Below are positions 52,450 to 61,068 of a DNA stretch of 64,000 nucleotides, piece after piece; position 1 is the stretch's first letter, and the number at the start of each line of letters is the position of its first letter. Under the pieces are notes generated by a model. It was not told the DNA's origin and did not search any database. It saw nothing but the letters and a program-made list of their open reading frames with translations. Where the stretch lies: assembly GCA_041746135.1 (NCBI GenBank), contig JBGTHQ010000037.1, positions 124,001 to 188,000 on the forward strand. Reading direction: 5' to 3'. The translations under genes were made by a program, and so were the position numbers. Origin of the DNA: Alg239-R122 sp041746135. GTDB lineage: Bacteria; Pseudomonadota; Alphaproteobacteria; Sphingomonadales; Sphingomonadaceae.

Positions 52450-53151
52450 ATGGCCGAAATGCAGCAGATCAAATCCCTCGACGAAAACGAAAGTTTTTCG
52501 GCTTATGTGAGCACGCCTGACGGAAAGGTCAAAGCCGCTATCGTGGTGATTCAGGAGATTTTTGGCGTTAATGCAGGCATTCGGCGCAAATGTGACAAAC
52601 TGGCTGAAGCGGGCTATCTGGCGATCGCACCCGACCTGTTCTGGCGGTTTGAGCCCGGCGTTGACCTTGATCCGGATAAGCCGGAAGAATTCCAGCAGGC
52701 TCTGAAATGGATGGGCAAGTTCGATCAGAACATGGGTATCCGCGATATCGAGGCGACCATCAGACATGCCCGCAGCCTGAGTGCTGGCGGCAAGATCGGT
52801 TGTGTCGGCTACTGTCTGGGCGGCAGGCTCGCCTATATGACGGCGGCGCGCACGGATATCGATGCCTCGGTCGGCTATTACGGTGTGGGTATCGACGGCC
52901 TGCTGCGCGAGAAGAATGCCATTTCCAATCCGCTCATGCTGCATATTCCAACCGCCGACGGGTTTGTCGATGCCGACACGCAAAAAGCGATGCATGAAGG
53001 ACTGGACAGCCACCCCAAAGTGACCTTGCACGATTACGAAGGTCTAGACCACGGCTTCGCCACCGAATTCGGCATCCGCCGCGACGAGGAAGCAGCGACG
53101 CTAGCAGACAGCCGGACGGCAACATTCTTTGCGGAGTATTTAGCCGAATAA
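52450..53151 (+). CDS. Dienelactone hydrolase family protein
   Basis: A 233-residue alpha/beta hydrolase. The nucleophile motif is GYCLGG (Cys 122), with Asp 170 (IPTADGF) and His 201 (GLDHGF) completing the triad. Dienelactone hydrolases open lactones in chlorocatechol breakdown, but many family members have other substrates; no aromatic-degradation genes are nearby. Its 3' end overlaps the convergent terC gene by 12 bp. Confidence 0.9.
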   Translation: MAEMQQIKSLDENESFSAYVSTPDGKVKAAIVVIQEIFGVNAGIRRKCDKLAEAGYLAIAPDLFWRFEPGVDLDPDKPEEFQQALKWMGKFDQNMGIRDIEATIRHARSLSAGGKIGCVGYCLGGRLAYMTAARTDIDASVGYYGVGIDGLLREKNAISNPLMLHIPTADGFVDADTQKAMHEGLDSHPKVTLHDYEGLDHGFATEFGIRRDEEAATLADSRTATFFAEYLAE

Positions 53152-53859
53152 AGTCATCACACCCACGGTCGGGTCCAATATACCGTCATAGATCATTTTG
53201 ACCGCTACATAGACGATGACCGCAAGCCCGATATAGGCAATCCAACGGTAACGTTCGATATATTTGGCAATAATATTAGCAGCTATGCCCATTAAAGCGA
53301 CTGCTATGATAAGGCCGACAATGAGAATACCGGGATGTTCACGCGCGGCTCCCGCTACGGCGAGAACATTATCAAGGCTCATTGAAACGTCGGCGACCGC
53401 TACTGCCCATGCAGCTGCAGCAAAGCTTTTGCCCGGGCGAATGCCGCTGTGTTCATCACCATGTATCTCAGGGGAACCTTCTCCACCGGACGGGTGCAAT
53501 TCGCGCCACATTCTCCATGCCACCCACAAAAGCAACAACCCGCCCGCAAAAATCAGGCCAATTACGCCCATCAGAAATGTTACCATCAGAGCGAAAATAA
53601 TACGCAGTACCAAAGCGGCAATTATGCCGATCAGAATAACTTTCTTGCGTTGCTCGGCAGGCAACCCAGCTGCTAGTGCGCCAACGGCAATCGCATTGTC
53701 ACCTGCCAATACCAAGTCGATCAGCAATACCTGTCCGAACGCCGCCAGAGCCGCCGGTTCGGTGATATTGGAGAAATCCTTTATGATGGCCGCCCAAATA
53801 TCGGACAGCGATCCGATTTGGGGTGCGGCGGAAGCGATTATAAAGAAAAAATCTGGCAT
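53140..53859 (-). CDS. TerC-family integral membrane protein (YjbE-like)
   Basis: A 239-residue protein with about seven membrane helices. The helix motifs DLVLAGDNAIAVGALA and VADVSMSLDNVLAVAGA carry the conserved Asp/Asn residues of TerC, a family that includes manganese exporters and partners of metal-dependent proteins. LLIDLVLAGDN is the signature stretch. Metal efflux is likely, tellurite resistance unlikely without ter genes. No metal riboswitch is visible upstream: rho ends 18 bp away. Confidence 0.87.
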   Translation of the reverse strand: MPDFFFIIASAAPQIGSLSDIWAAIIKDFSNITEPAALAAFGQVLLIDLVLAGDNAIAVGALAAGLPAEQRKKVILIGIIAALVLRIIFALMVTFLMGVIGLIFAGGLLLLWVAWRMWRELHPSGGEGSPEIHGDEHSGIRPGKSFAAAAWAVAVADVSMSLDNVLAVAGAAREHPGILIVGLIIAVALMGIAANIIAKYIERYRWIAYIGLAVIVYVAVKMIYDGILDPTVGVMTLFG

Positions 53860-53877
53860 TGGCTGTGTTTACACCCT

Positions 53878-55134
53878 TTACTGATTCATATTGTCGAAGA
53901 AATCTTCGTTGGTCTTGGAATCCTTCATCTTGTCGAGCAGGAATTCCATTGCGTCGATCGTGCCCATCTGCATCAGGATGCGGCGCAAGACCCACATTTT
54001 CGACAGGGTATCTTTTTCAACGAGCAATTCTTCCTTGCGCGTACCGGACTTGCCAACGTCGAGCGCGGGGAAGATACGCTTGTCGGACACCTTGCGGTCG
54101 AGCACGATTTCGGAGTTGCCGGTGCCCTTGAATTCCTCGAAAATAACCTCGTCCATACGGCTGCCGGTATCGATCAGCGCAGTCGCAATGATGGAGAGCG
54201 ATCCGCCCTCCTCGATATTGCGGGCCGCACCAAAAAAGCGTTTCGGGCGCTGCAACGCATTGGCATCGACACCGCCGGTCAGCACCTTGCCCGAACTGGG
54301 CACCACAGTGTTATAGGCGCGGCCAAGACGGGTGATAGAGTCGAGCAGAATCACCACATCCTTTTTATGCTCGACCAGGCGTTTCGCTTTTTCGATAACC
54401 ATTTCGGCGACTTGCACGTGACGCGTGGCAGGTTCGTCGAATGTCGAGCTTATCACTTCGCCATTCACCGAACGCTGCATATCGGTCACTTCCTCGGGAC
54501 GCTCGTCGATCAGCAACACGATCAGGTACACTTCGGGATGGTTGTCGGTAATCGCCTTGGCGATATTCTGCAGCAGCACAGTTTTACCGGTGCGCGGTGG
54601 TGCGACGATCAGCGCGCGCTGGCCCTTGCCTTGCGGTGAGATAATATCGATGACACGCGCCGACTTGTCTTTGACGGTCGGATCGAGCGTATCGAGATTG
54701 AGCTTTTCATCAGGATAAAGCGGGGTCAGGTTGTCGAAATTGACACGGTGGCGCACGGCATCGGGATCGTCGAAATTGACCTGCGTCAGCTTGGTCAGCG
54801 CGAAATAGCGTTCACCGTCACGTGGTCCGCGGATTTCGCCTTCGACCGTGTCGCCGGTGCGCAAGCCGAATTTGCGGATTTGGTTGGGCGAGACGTAAAT
54901 ATCATCGGGTCCGGCCAGGTAATTGGCTTCGGGTGAGCGCAAGAATCCGAATCCGTCTGACAGAACCTCGATCGTGCCCAGCCCCATAATCTCTTCGCCG
55001 TCTTCCGCAAGTTCCTTCAGAATAGCAAACAGCAAGTCCTGGCGGCGCAGGGTCGATGCGCCTTCGACCCCCAGTTCTTCGGCCATCGCGACCAGTTCGG
55101 CAGGTTTTTTCTGCTTCAGTTCTTTCAAATGCAT
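53878..55134 (-). CDS. rho: Transcription termination factor Rho
   Basis: A 418-residue hexameric RNA helicase. The N-terminal Rho-N (LKELKQKKPAELVAMAEELGVEGASTL) and cold-shock RNA-binding (GFLRSPEANYLAGPDDIYVSP) domains come first, then the ATPase with Walker A APPRTGKT and LIDERPEEVTDMQR; the Q-loop region SGKVLTGGVDANALQ is intact. Length is normal. Its upstream gap (55135-55348) contains the palindrome GGCCGCGCGGCC but no clear terminator or riboswitch. Confidence 0.97.
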   Translation of the reverse strand: MHLKELKQKKPAELVAMAEELGVEGASTLRRQDLLFAILKELAEDGEEIMGLGTIEVLSDGFGFLRSPEANYLAGPDDIYVSPNQIRKFGLRTGDTVEGEIRGPRDGERYFALTKLTQVNFDDPDAVRHRVNFDNLTPLYPDEKLNLDTLDPTVKDKSARVIDIISPQGKGQRALIVAPPRTGKTVLLQNIAKAITDNHPEVYLIVLLIDERPEEVTDMQRSVNGEVISSTFDEPATRHVQVAEMVIEKAKRLVEHKKDVVILLDSITRLGRAYNTVVPSSGKVLTGGVDANALQRPKRFFGAARNIEEGGSLSIIATALIDTGSRMDEVIFEEFKGTGNSEIVLDRKVSDKRIFPALDVGKSGTRKEELLVEKDTLSKMWVLRRILMQMGTIDAMEFLLDKMKDSKTNEDFFDNMNQ

Positions 55135-55348
55135 GTTTTATCTCAAGATATAGGGGTGAATGTCAGGATATTAATTGTGAAAGTTGGCCGCGCGGCCGGA
55201 CGATGAAGGTCCTGGCTATATATTTCGTGCGCTGTCCCGGACGGGATGTTTACAATATAGTGCCGTATAGGCAATCAAGTCAATTGCTTTGCGTTCGTGG
55301 GAGCACAATTTGCCTGGACGGATATGGTTCCTGTCACGCATGATAGAA

Positions 55349-56380
55349 TCAGCTGTCCATAAAACCCTGCAGCACGCCAGAGACATTGTCGCCGATTTCG
55401 GGAACGCCGTAGCCGCCCTCCATTACAAACAATGTGGAAAGGCCAAGACGGGCAATTACGGCGCCATAGTCTCGAAAATCAGGCGTTCTGAGCTTGAACG
55501 AGCTGATCGGATCATTCTCGAAACTGTCGACGCCGAGCGATACCACCAGCACATCCGCGGCGAAGGCGGTGATTTTCGCGCAGGCGGCATGCAAAGCCGC
55601 ATGCCACAAGTCATATCCGCTGCCCGGCATGAGCGGATAGTTATAGTTATACCCCGTCCCTGCCCCTTCGCCCGTTTCATCGGCATGGCCCCAGAAATAG
55701 GGGAAATGGTGGTCGGGATGGCCGTGGATCGAGCCGAACAGGACATCGTTGCGAGCATAGAATATATCCTGCGTTCCGTTGCCATGATGAAAATCGACAT
55801 CGAGAATCGCGACGCGCGACGCGCCTTCATCGCTCAGCGCCTGCGCAGCGATTGCGGCGTTGTTGAGAAAGCAATAGCCCGCCATATAGGCGCTACCCGC
55901 ATGATGACCCGGCGGGCGGGTGAGCGCAAAAGCAGCATTGGTTTTCCCGGCGGAAATATCCGCAGCACCGCTCAGGGCGCAATTGGCGGCCGCGGCGAAT
56001 GCGGGCCAGCTGGTTTGCGTAATGATGCTGTCCGACGATGCGCAGAAATACCCTGCCGCGCCATCAATATCATGCGGAGGTTCGGCGCGCCGCGGCCGGT
56101 ACGGATAACTCATCGGCAGCACATCGCCGGCATATCCGGCATCCTGCCAGCGCTGCCATGCCATTTTGAGGAAATCGATGTATGCTTCGCTATGGACGGC
56201 GGTCAGGCGGCTTTCGGCATGGTTATCGGGCAGCAGCAGGTCACCGAAACCGGCTGTTTCCAGACCCTCCAGCAGCATATCCATCCGGTGCGTGCCTTCG
56301 TGCGGCGTTACGAATTTTCCGCGATGCAATTCCTGTTCTGGGGCGTGCAAGATATGCTCGGGCGTGTGATAAATGCGCAT
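55349..56380 (-). CDS. Histone-deacetylase-family hydrolase (acetylpolyamine amidohydrolase-like)
   Basis: A 343-residue zinc deacetylase. The catalytic pair is in RPPGHHAG, the zinc ligands in ILDVDFHHGNGTQD (Asp-His) and VVSLGVDSFENDP, and the Tyr-containing GGYGVPEIGDNV closes the site. Bacterial members act on acetylated polyamines or small amides; actual substrate is unknown. It lies between rho and hemJ on the same strand, probably by packing. Confidence 0.87.
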   Translation of the reverse strand: MRIYHTPEHILHAPEQELHRGKFVTPHEGTHRMDMLLEGLETAGFGDLLLPDNHAESRLTAVHSEAYIDFLKMAWQRWQDAGYAGDVLPMSYPYRPRRAEPPHDIDGAAGYFCASSDSIITQTSWPAFAAAANCALSGAADISAGKTNAAFALTRPPGHHAGSAYMAGYCFLNNAAIAAQALSDEGASRVAILDVDFHHGNGTQDIFYARNDVLFGSIHGHPDHHFPYFWGHADETGEGAGTGYNYNYPLMPGSGYDLWHAALHAACAKITAFAADVLVVSLGVDSFENDPISSFKLRTPDFRDYGAVIARLGLSTLFVMEGGYGVPEIGDNVSGVLQGFMDS

Positions 56381-56400
56381 ATCGAGCCCCGTAGTCCGGC

Positions 56401-56844
56401 CTAAAACGGCCGCACGATGACCAGTATCACGATGACCGCAACGGCAATGCCGGGCACTTCGTTGGCGAGCCGCAACGTCTTGTCACTAAGCGTGCGTTCG
56501 CCACGCGCCAGTTTGCGCGAATAGCCGACCATCCAGCCATGGTAGCCACTGAGCAACAATACGCACAGCAATTTTGCATGGAACCACCCCATGGCGAAAG
56601 CCTGGATCTGGTAAGCCAGGATCAGACCCAGTATCCACACGATGATCATTGCAGGATTGAGGATGATCTTGCGCAGTTTCGCCTCGCGGTTTATCCATTT
56701 CGCGTCTTCCGCGCTGCCCACCGCTGTTTCCTGATGATAAACGAAAAAACGCGGCAGCATGAAAAGGCCCGCCATCCAGAAAATGACGAAAATCAGGTGC
56801 GCCGCTTTTATCCAGACGTATAGCAAAGCCAGAATCTCGCTCAT
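56401..56844 (-). CDS. hemJ: Protoporphyrinogen IX oxidase, HemJ type
   Basis: A 147-residue membrane protein with four hydrophobic helices (e.g. AAHLIFVIFWMAGLFMLPRFFVYH and ILNPAMIIVWILGLILAYQ), matching the HemJ family that replaces HemG/HemY for oxidising protoporphyrinogen IX. His and Lys residues in the helices (AAHLIF, FHAKLLCV) are conserved heme ligands. hemE lies 15 bp away in the same direction, supporting the heme role. Confidence 0.9.
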   Translation of the reverse strand: MSEILALLYVWIKAAHLIFVIFWMAGLFMLPRFFVYHQETAVGSAEDAKWINREAKLRKIILNPAMIIVWILGLILAYQIQAFAMGWFHAKLLCVLLLSGYHGWMVGYSRKLARGERTLSDKTLRLANEVPGIAVAVIVILVIVRPF

Positions 56845-56859
56845 ATCACTCCCGTGTCC

Positions 56860-57888
56860 TTAGTGAGACGGTTCGCGCACCAGTGTAAGCAGCTTTTCGA
56901 CATGTGCAATGGGGGTGTGTTGCAAAATTCCGTGACCAAGATTGAAAATATGCGGCCGATCGGAAAATATATCGAGAATGGTATGGGTCGCCTTTTCCAG
57001 CGATGCGCCGCCCGCCATTAGCGCCAGCGGGTCGAGATTGCCCTGCACCGGCAGGTCTTTCGGCAGATTCGCCGCAGCCCATACGGGATCGATGGTCTCG
57101 TCTAGCCCCAGCGCGTCGACGCCCGTTTCGCGAGCATAGGCAGGCAATTTTTCGCCCGCGCCTTTGGGAAAACCGATAATCGGCGTGTCCGGATGCAATT
57201 GCCTGAGCTTACCGACGATCGCGGCATTGGGTGCAATAACCCATTTTTCAAATTGCGCGGGCGATAGCGATCCCGACCAGCTGTCGAAAAGCTGCACCGC
57301 CTGCACGCCCGCCCTGATCTGTCCTGAAAGATATTCGACGGTCAGGTCCGTTATCCGCTGGATCAGTTCGCCGAATGCGGCCTCGTCGCTATAGGCAAAG
57401 TACCGCACCGCCTGCTGGTCGCGGCTGCCCTCGCCATTAACCATGTATGTGGCCACGGTCCAAGGCGATCCAGCAAACCCCAGAAAGCATGTCTCCGGTG
57501 CAAGTGTGGCAGCAACCTTCGTCACTGTTCGGTAAATCGCTTCAAGATGCTCTGGCACCCCTTCCAGCGCACCGAGCGTGGCATCAAGCAGCCGGGGGGA
57601 AAGCCGGGGTCCCTCGCCTGTCAGAAATTCGAGCTTTTGGCCCATTGCATGCGGAATGATCAATATGTCGGAAAATAGGATGGCCCCGTCGAAATCAAAG
57701 CGCCGGATCGGCTGTAACGTCACTTCCGCCGCAGCATCGGCGTCGTAAACGAGGTCGAGAAAACCGCCTTTTTCCGCACGCAAAGCGCGGTATTCGGGCA
57801 GATACCGCCCAGCCTGGCGCATGAGCCAAATCGGACGCACTTTTGTGTGTTCGCCGCGGATCGTCTTGAGCAAAAGGGGATCAGTCAT
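56860..57888 (-). CDS. hemE: Uroporphyrinogen decarboxylase
   Basis: A 342-residue enzyme converting uroporphyrinogen III to coproporphyrinogen III. PIWLMRQAGRYLPEYRALR and ILFSDILIIPHAMGQKLEF are diagnostic; GFAGSPWTVATYMVNGEGS follows. The ATG at 57888 is chosen because the earlier in-frame reading (to 57990) lies inside the origin region. It faces away from the ppsR gene across a 312-bp gap; this hemE/ppsR boundary marks the origin in many alphaproteobacteria. Confidence 0.96.
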   Translation of the reverse strand: MTDPLLLKTIRGEHTKVRPIWLMRQAGRYLPEYRALRAEKGGFLDLVYDADAAAEVTLQPIRRFDFDGAILFSDILIIPHAMGQKLEFLTGEGPRLSPRLLDATLGALEGVPEHLEAIYRTVTKVAATLAPETCFLGFAGSPWTVATYMVNGEGSRDQQAVRYFAYSDEAAFGELIQRITDLTVEYLSGQIRAGVQAVQLFDSWSGSLSPAQFEKWVIAPNAAIVGKLRQLHPDTPIIGFPKGAGEKLPAYARETGVDALGLDETIDPVWAAANLPKDLPVQGNLDPLALMAGGASLEKATHTILDIFSDRPHIFNLGHGILQHTPIAHVEKLLTLVREPSH

Positions 57889-57933
57889 AATAATCTTATA
57901 ATATATAATAGAATTGATGAAGGTAGATGGTCC

Positions 57934-57942
57934 TGTGGATAA
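57934..57942 (-). promoter_or_regulatory. DnaA box (perfect)
   Basis: TTATCCACA on the minus strand, immediately beside the AT-rich stretch of the proposed origin. Confidence 0.85.
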
Positions 57943-57967
57943 CAGGGAGAAGGCGCCTATGCCGGAT

Positions 57968-57976
57968 TTATCCACA
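57968..57976 (+). promoter_or_regulatory. DnaA box (perfect)
   Basis: TTATCCACA on the plus strand, 26 bp from the minus-strand box and in inverted orientation to it. Confidence 0.85.
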
Positions 57977-58178
57977 GAATGACAGACCAAAAACGGACTA
58001 TAGGATTCAATGCGACTCCTGAAATAAGACCGGTAATATCCGGTGGCGTCTAATCATTATCCCCAGTTTGACATTTCGCCGAGATACTGTGCACAGGCAA
58101 GGTTTACGCAGGCCGGTAGCGGGAATGGATTCAAGCTCCATACTTGTCCCGGATTTCATCCCTTGATTTATGTGCCCA

Positions 58179-58187
58179 TTATCCACA
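58179..58187 (+). promoter_or_regulatory. DnaA box (perfect), next to the ppsR start
   Basis: TTATCCACA on the plus strand, 13 bp before the ppsR ATG. Besides origin function, bound DnaA here could affect ppsR expression. Confidence 0.83.
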
Positions 58188-58200
58188 GGGATATGCGTAT

Positions 58201-59016
58201 ATGAAACTGCACCTCCATCTCCTGTCAGACTCTACCGGCGAAACGCTGGAAAACATCGCCAAGGCGGCGCTGGCGCAGTTCGATGGCGTAGAGATAATCA
58301 AGCATTTCTGGCCGATGGTACGCGGCGAGAGCCATCTCGACCGAATTCTGGTCGAAGTGGCCGCCAATCCGGGGCTGGTGCTGTTCACTCTGGTCAATGT
58401 TGATACGCGCCGCAAGCTGGAAAAACAGTGCCGCGTGCTCGGATTGCCGGCCGTTCCCGCGCTCGATACGGTGACCGATGCGCTGTCGAACCTGCTCGGG
58501 CAGGAGGCAAAAGCGCGGCCAGGACGGCAGCATATATTGGACGCTGCCTATTTTGCCCGGGTCGATGCGATCCAGTTTACCATCGCCCATGACGATGGCG
58601 TCGGCTGGGAAAATTGGGAAGAAGCCGATATTGTGTTAGCGGGCGTATCGCGTTCGTCGAAAACTCCGACATCGATCTATCTCGCTAATCGTGGATACAA
58701 GACTGCGAACATTCCGATCGTGATCGAATCGCCGCCGCCCGATGCGCTTTATTCGCTTAAGCATCCATTGGTGGTGGGATTGACCACGCATGCCGACCGG
58801 TTGGTGCAGGTGCGGCGCAACCGATTACTCTCGCTCAACCAGATGCCCGAAACCGATTATGTCGACGAAAGCGCGGTCAAGCGCGAACTGCAATATGCCC
58901 GGCGGATGTTTGCAGATAATGACTGGCCGGTGATCGACGTCACGCGGCGATCGATCGAGGAGACTGCCGCGGCGATCATAAATCTGGTCAACGAGCGCAA
59001 GATGGAAACCGAATGA
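58201..59016 (+). CDS. ppsR: Phosphoenolpyruvate synthase / pyruvate dikinase regulatory protein
   Basis: A 271-residue bifunctional serine/threonine kinase and phosphorylase of the DUF299 (PSRP) family that switches pyruvate phosphate dikinase or PEP synthase off and on. LHLLSDSTGETLENIAKAALAQF opens the protein, and the P-loop GVSRSSKTPTS (148-158) is the nucleotide site. In Caulobacter and relatives this gene (RP001-like) borders oriC. ATG 58201 follows CAGGGA; its stop overlaps the maf start (ATGA). Confidence 0.93.
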   Translation: MKLHLHLLSDSTGETLENIAKAALAQFDGVEIIKHFWPMVRGESHLDRILVEVAANPGLVLFTLVNVDTRRKLEKQCRVLGLPAVPALDTVTDALSNLLGQEAKARPGRQHILDAAYFARVDAIQFTIAHDDGVGWENWEEADIVLAGVSRSSKTPTSIYLANRGYKTANIPIVIESPPPDALYSLKHPLVVGLTTHADRLVQVRRNRLLSLNQMPETDYVDESAVKRELQYARRMFADNDWPVIDVTRRSIEETAAAIINLVNERKMETE

Positions 59017-59609
59017 TGCTGGTACTGGCTTCACAAAGCGCATCGCGGCGTAGCATGCTCGAAAACGCGGGCGTCACCATAGAATACCTGCCCGCCCATA
59101 TCGACGAGGCGATGGTCAAGGACAGTTTGATCGGCGAAGGCACCGGTCCGCGCAATCTGGTCGACGCTCTGGCCGAAGCGAAATCTTTGCGCGTATCGCG
59201 GCGTGTGCCCGGCGCCATGGTGCTTGGCGCCGACTCCCTATTGGTCACGCAAAACGGTGAGTATCTTGACAAGCCGGTATCGCCCGATGACGCCAGGGCG
59301 CATTTGCGAATTCTGTCCGGTGCCACGCACACCCTCATGAGCGGGGCGGTGATTTGTGAGGATGGCGAACCGGTTTGGCGGCATATCGACATCGCGAAAA
59401 TGACGATGCGCACACTGAGCGAACGGTTTATTGACGACTACGTAGCGGCAAATTGGGAAAATATTCGTCACTGTGTCGGATGTTATGAAATAGAAGGGCG
59501 GGGCGCCCAGTTGTTTAGCCGGACATTGGGCAGCCATTTCACCATCATGGGTCTGCCCCTGCTGAATGTACTCGACTATTTGAGGATACGAAAGGTTTTG
59601 CCGTCATGA
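59013..59609 (+). CDS. maf: Maf-family nucleotide pyrophosphatase
   Basis: A 198-residue nucleoside triphosphate pyrophosphatase that cleans the nucleotide pool and is linked to septum control. LASQSASRRSMLENAGV is the P-loop-like motif, and GADSLLVTQNGEYLDKP, a cation-binding segment, and CVGCYEIEGRGAQLF follow. Coupled by ATGA overlaps to ppsR upstream and aroE downstream. dTTP/UTP or other preferences cannot be read from sequence. Confidence 0.93.
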   Translation: MMLVLASQSASRRSMLENAGVTIEYLPAHIDEAMVKDSLIGEGTGPRNLVDALAEAKSLRVSRRVPGAMVLGADSLLVTQNGEYLDKPVSPDDARAHLRILSGATHTLMSGAVICEDGEPVWRHIDIAKMTMRTLSERFIDDYVAANWENIRHCVGCYEIEGRGAQLFSRTLGSHFTIMGLPLLNVLDYLRIRKVLPS

Positions 59610-60436
59610 TGTCTGCGACGCCAGAACGGCCCTATGCCGAAGTGATCGGTGACCCGATTTCGCACAGCAAATCACCGGTCATTCACCAATTCTGGCTCGA
59701 AAAGCTCGGCATAGATGCGGATTATCTGGCTGCACACGTAAAGCCCGACGATCTGGCCGACTATATTGCCCGGCGGTGCGACGATCCGCACTGGCGGGGT
59801 TGCAACGTGACGCTGCCGCACAAGATCACTGTCATGGATCATGTCAGCGATCCGGGGGGCGTGCGCGAAACGATCGGCGCGATCAACACTGTAATTCGCG
59901 GGGAACAGGGCGAATTGGTCGGCACCAATACCGATGTCGGCGGTTTCTACACTCCGCTGTCGGACAGCGATCTGGTTGGCCGCGATGTCTGTGTGATCGG
60001 CAATGGCGGTGCGGCGCGGGCAGTTTTGTTCGCACTGGGCAAAATGGAAGTAGGCAATGTGCACATTATGGCGCGCAATCCGCTGAAATCCATGGGCCTA
60101 CTGAACAGGTTTGGATTAAAGGGCGAATGCGTGCAGATGGATGCCGAACTGCCCGGTGCGGCGTTGCTGGTCAATACGACCCCTTTGGGTATGCAAGGGC
60201 TGCAGGAGTCTTTGGACATTGATCTGTCGCCGCTGCCGGACGGCGCGATCGTCTATGATATCGTCTACGCGCCTCTGGTGACACCTTTGCTGAAGCAAGC
60301 GAAAGACCGCAAGCTCCATACGATCGACGGGTTGGACATGCTGATCGGACAGGCCGATCTGGCATTCGAGCTGTTTTTTGGCAAACCCGCTCCGCGGCAG
60401 CATGACAGACAATTGCGAAAAATGCTGACGTCATGA
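59606..60436 (+). CDS. aroE: Shikimate dehydrogenase
   Basis: A 276-residue NADPH enzyme reducing 3-dehydroshikimate, in aromatic amino-acid synthesis. GDPISHSKSPVIHQFWL (substrate site), WRGCNVTLPHKI (catalytic Lys region), NTDVGGF and the Rossmann loop VIGNGGAARAVLFAL are intact. Overlaps maf and coaE by 4 bases each. Confidence 0.95.
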   Translation: MMSATPERPYAEVIGDPISHSKSPVIHQFWLEKLGIDADYLAAHVKPDDLADYIARRCDDPHWRGCNVTLPHKITVMDHVSDPGGVRETIGAINTVIRGEQGELVGTNTDVGGFYTPLSDSDLVGRDVCVIGNGGAARAVLFALGKMEVGNVHIMARNPLKSMGLLNRFGLKGECVQMDAELPGAALLVNTTPLGMQGLQESLDIDLSPLPDGAIVYDIVYAPLVTPLLKQAKDRKLHTIDGLDMLIGQADLAFELFFGKPAPRQHDRQLRKMLTS

Positions 60437-61050
60437 GCGGTAGGCTATCCATACGCAAGCCTTTCATATTGGGCCTGACCGGTTCGATTGGCATGGGCAA
60501 GTCGACCGTCGCGGATATGTTTCGCGAATTCGGTGTGCCGGTATTCGACGCCGATGCCGCGGTGCATGCGATGCAGGGTGTGGGCGGCACGCTGGTGAAC
60601 GAGATAGAAACCGCTTTTCCCGGTACGACGGGTCCGGAGGGGGTGGACCGGCAGGAATTGGGCTCTCGGGTGTTGGGGAACAAGGCGCAGATGTTGCGGC
60701 TGGAAGCGATCGTCCATCCCGCCGTGGCGCGGAGGCGTGCCGATTTTCTCGCCGACAATATCGACAGCCCGCTCGTGCTGTTCGATATTCCGCTGCTTTA
60801 CGAAAAAGGCGGGGCCGATGCGGTCCATGCTATCGCGGTCGTATCGGCCCCGGCCCCGGTGCAGCGCTCCCGCGTGCTGTCGCGCCCGTTGATGGACGAA
60901 ACCAAGTTCGCGCGGATACTGGACCTGCAAATGCCCGACGCACAAAAGCGCGAACGTGCTGATTATATTATAGATACCGGCATACCAATTTCTCAAACCC
61001 GCGACATCGTTCGCAGAGTCGTAACAAAATTGTCTCAAACCCTTGTCTGA
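60433..61050 (+). CDS. coaE: Dephospho-CoA kinase
   Basis: A 205-residue P-loop kinase that adds the 3'-phosphate to dephospho-CoA. GLTGSIGMGKSTVADMF (Walker A at 17-24), VFDADAAVHAM, VHPAVARRRADFL and the lid region LFDIPLLYEKGG are typical. Overlaps aroE by 4 bases and is 18 bp before dnaQ. Confidence 0.95.
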   Translation: MSGRLSIRKPFILGLTGSIGMGKSTVADMFREFGVPVFDADAAVHAMQGVGGTLVNEIETAFPGTTGPEGVDRQELGSRVLGNKAQMLRLEAIVHPAVARRRADFLADNIDSPLVLFDIPLLYEKGGADAVHAIAVVSAPAPVQRSRVLSRPLMDETKFARILDLQMPDAQKRERADYIIDTGIPISQTRDIVRRVVTKLSQTLV

Positions 61051-61068
61051 TACGAAAAACAATCCAAT

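Larger units (their letters stand above)
57889..58200. other. oriC: Probable chromosomal replication origin (oriC)
   Basis: A 312-bp non-coding gap between hemE and ppsR, the position of oriC in Caulobacter and many other alphaproteobacteria. It holds three perfect DnaA boxes (TTATCCACA): 57968-57976 and 58179-58187 on the plus strand and 57934-57942 on the minus strand, plus a one-mismatch copy TTATCCCCA at 58057-58065. An AT-rich stretch at about 57886-57917 (rich in TAATA/ATATA) is a candidate unwinding element. No TTAA-N7-TTAA CtrA site is visible. Genes to the right run forward, away from it. Confidence 0.88.
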
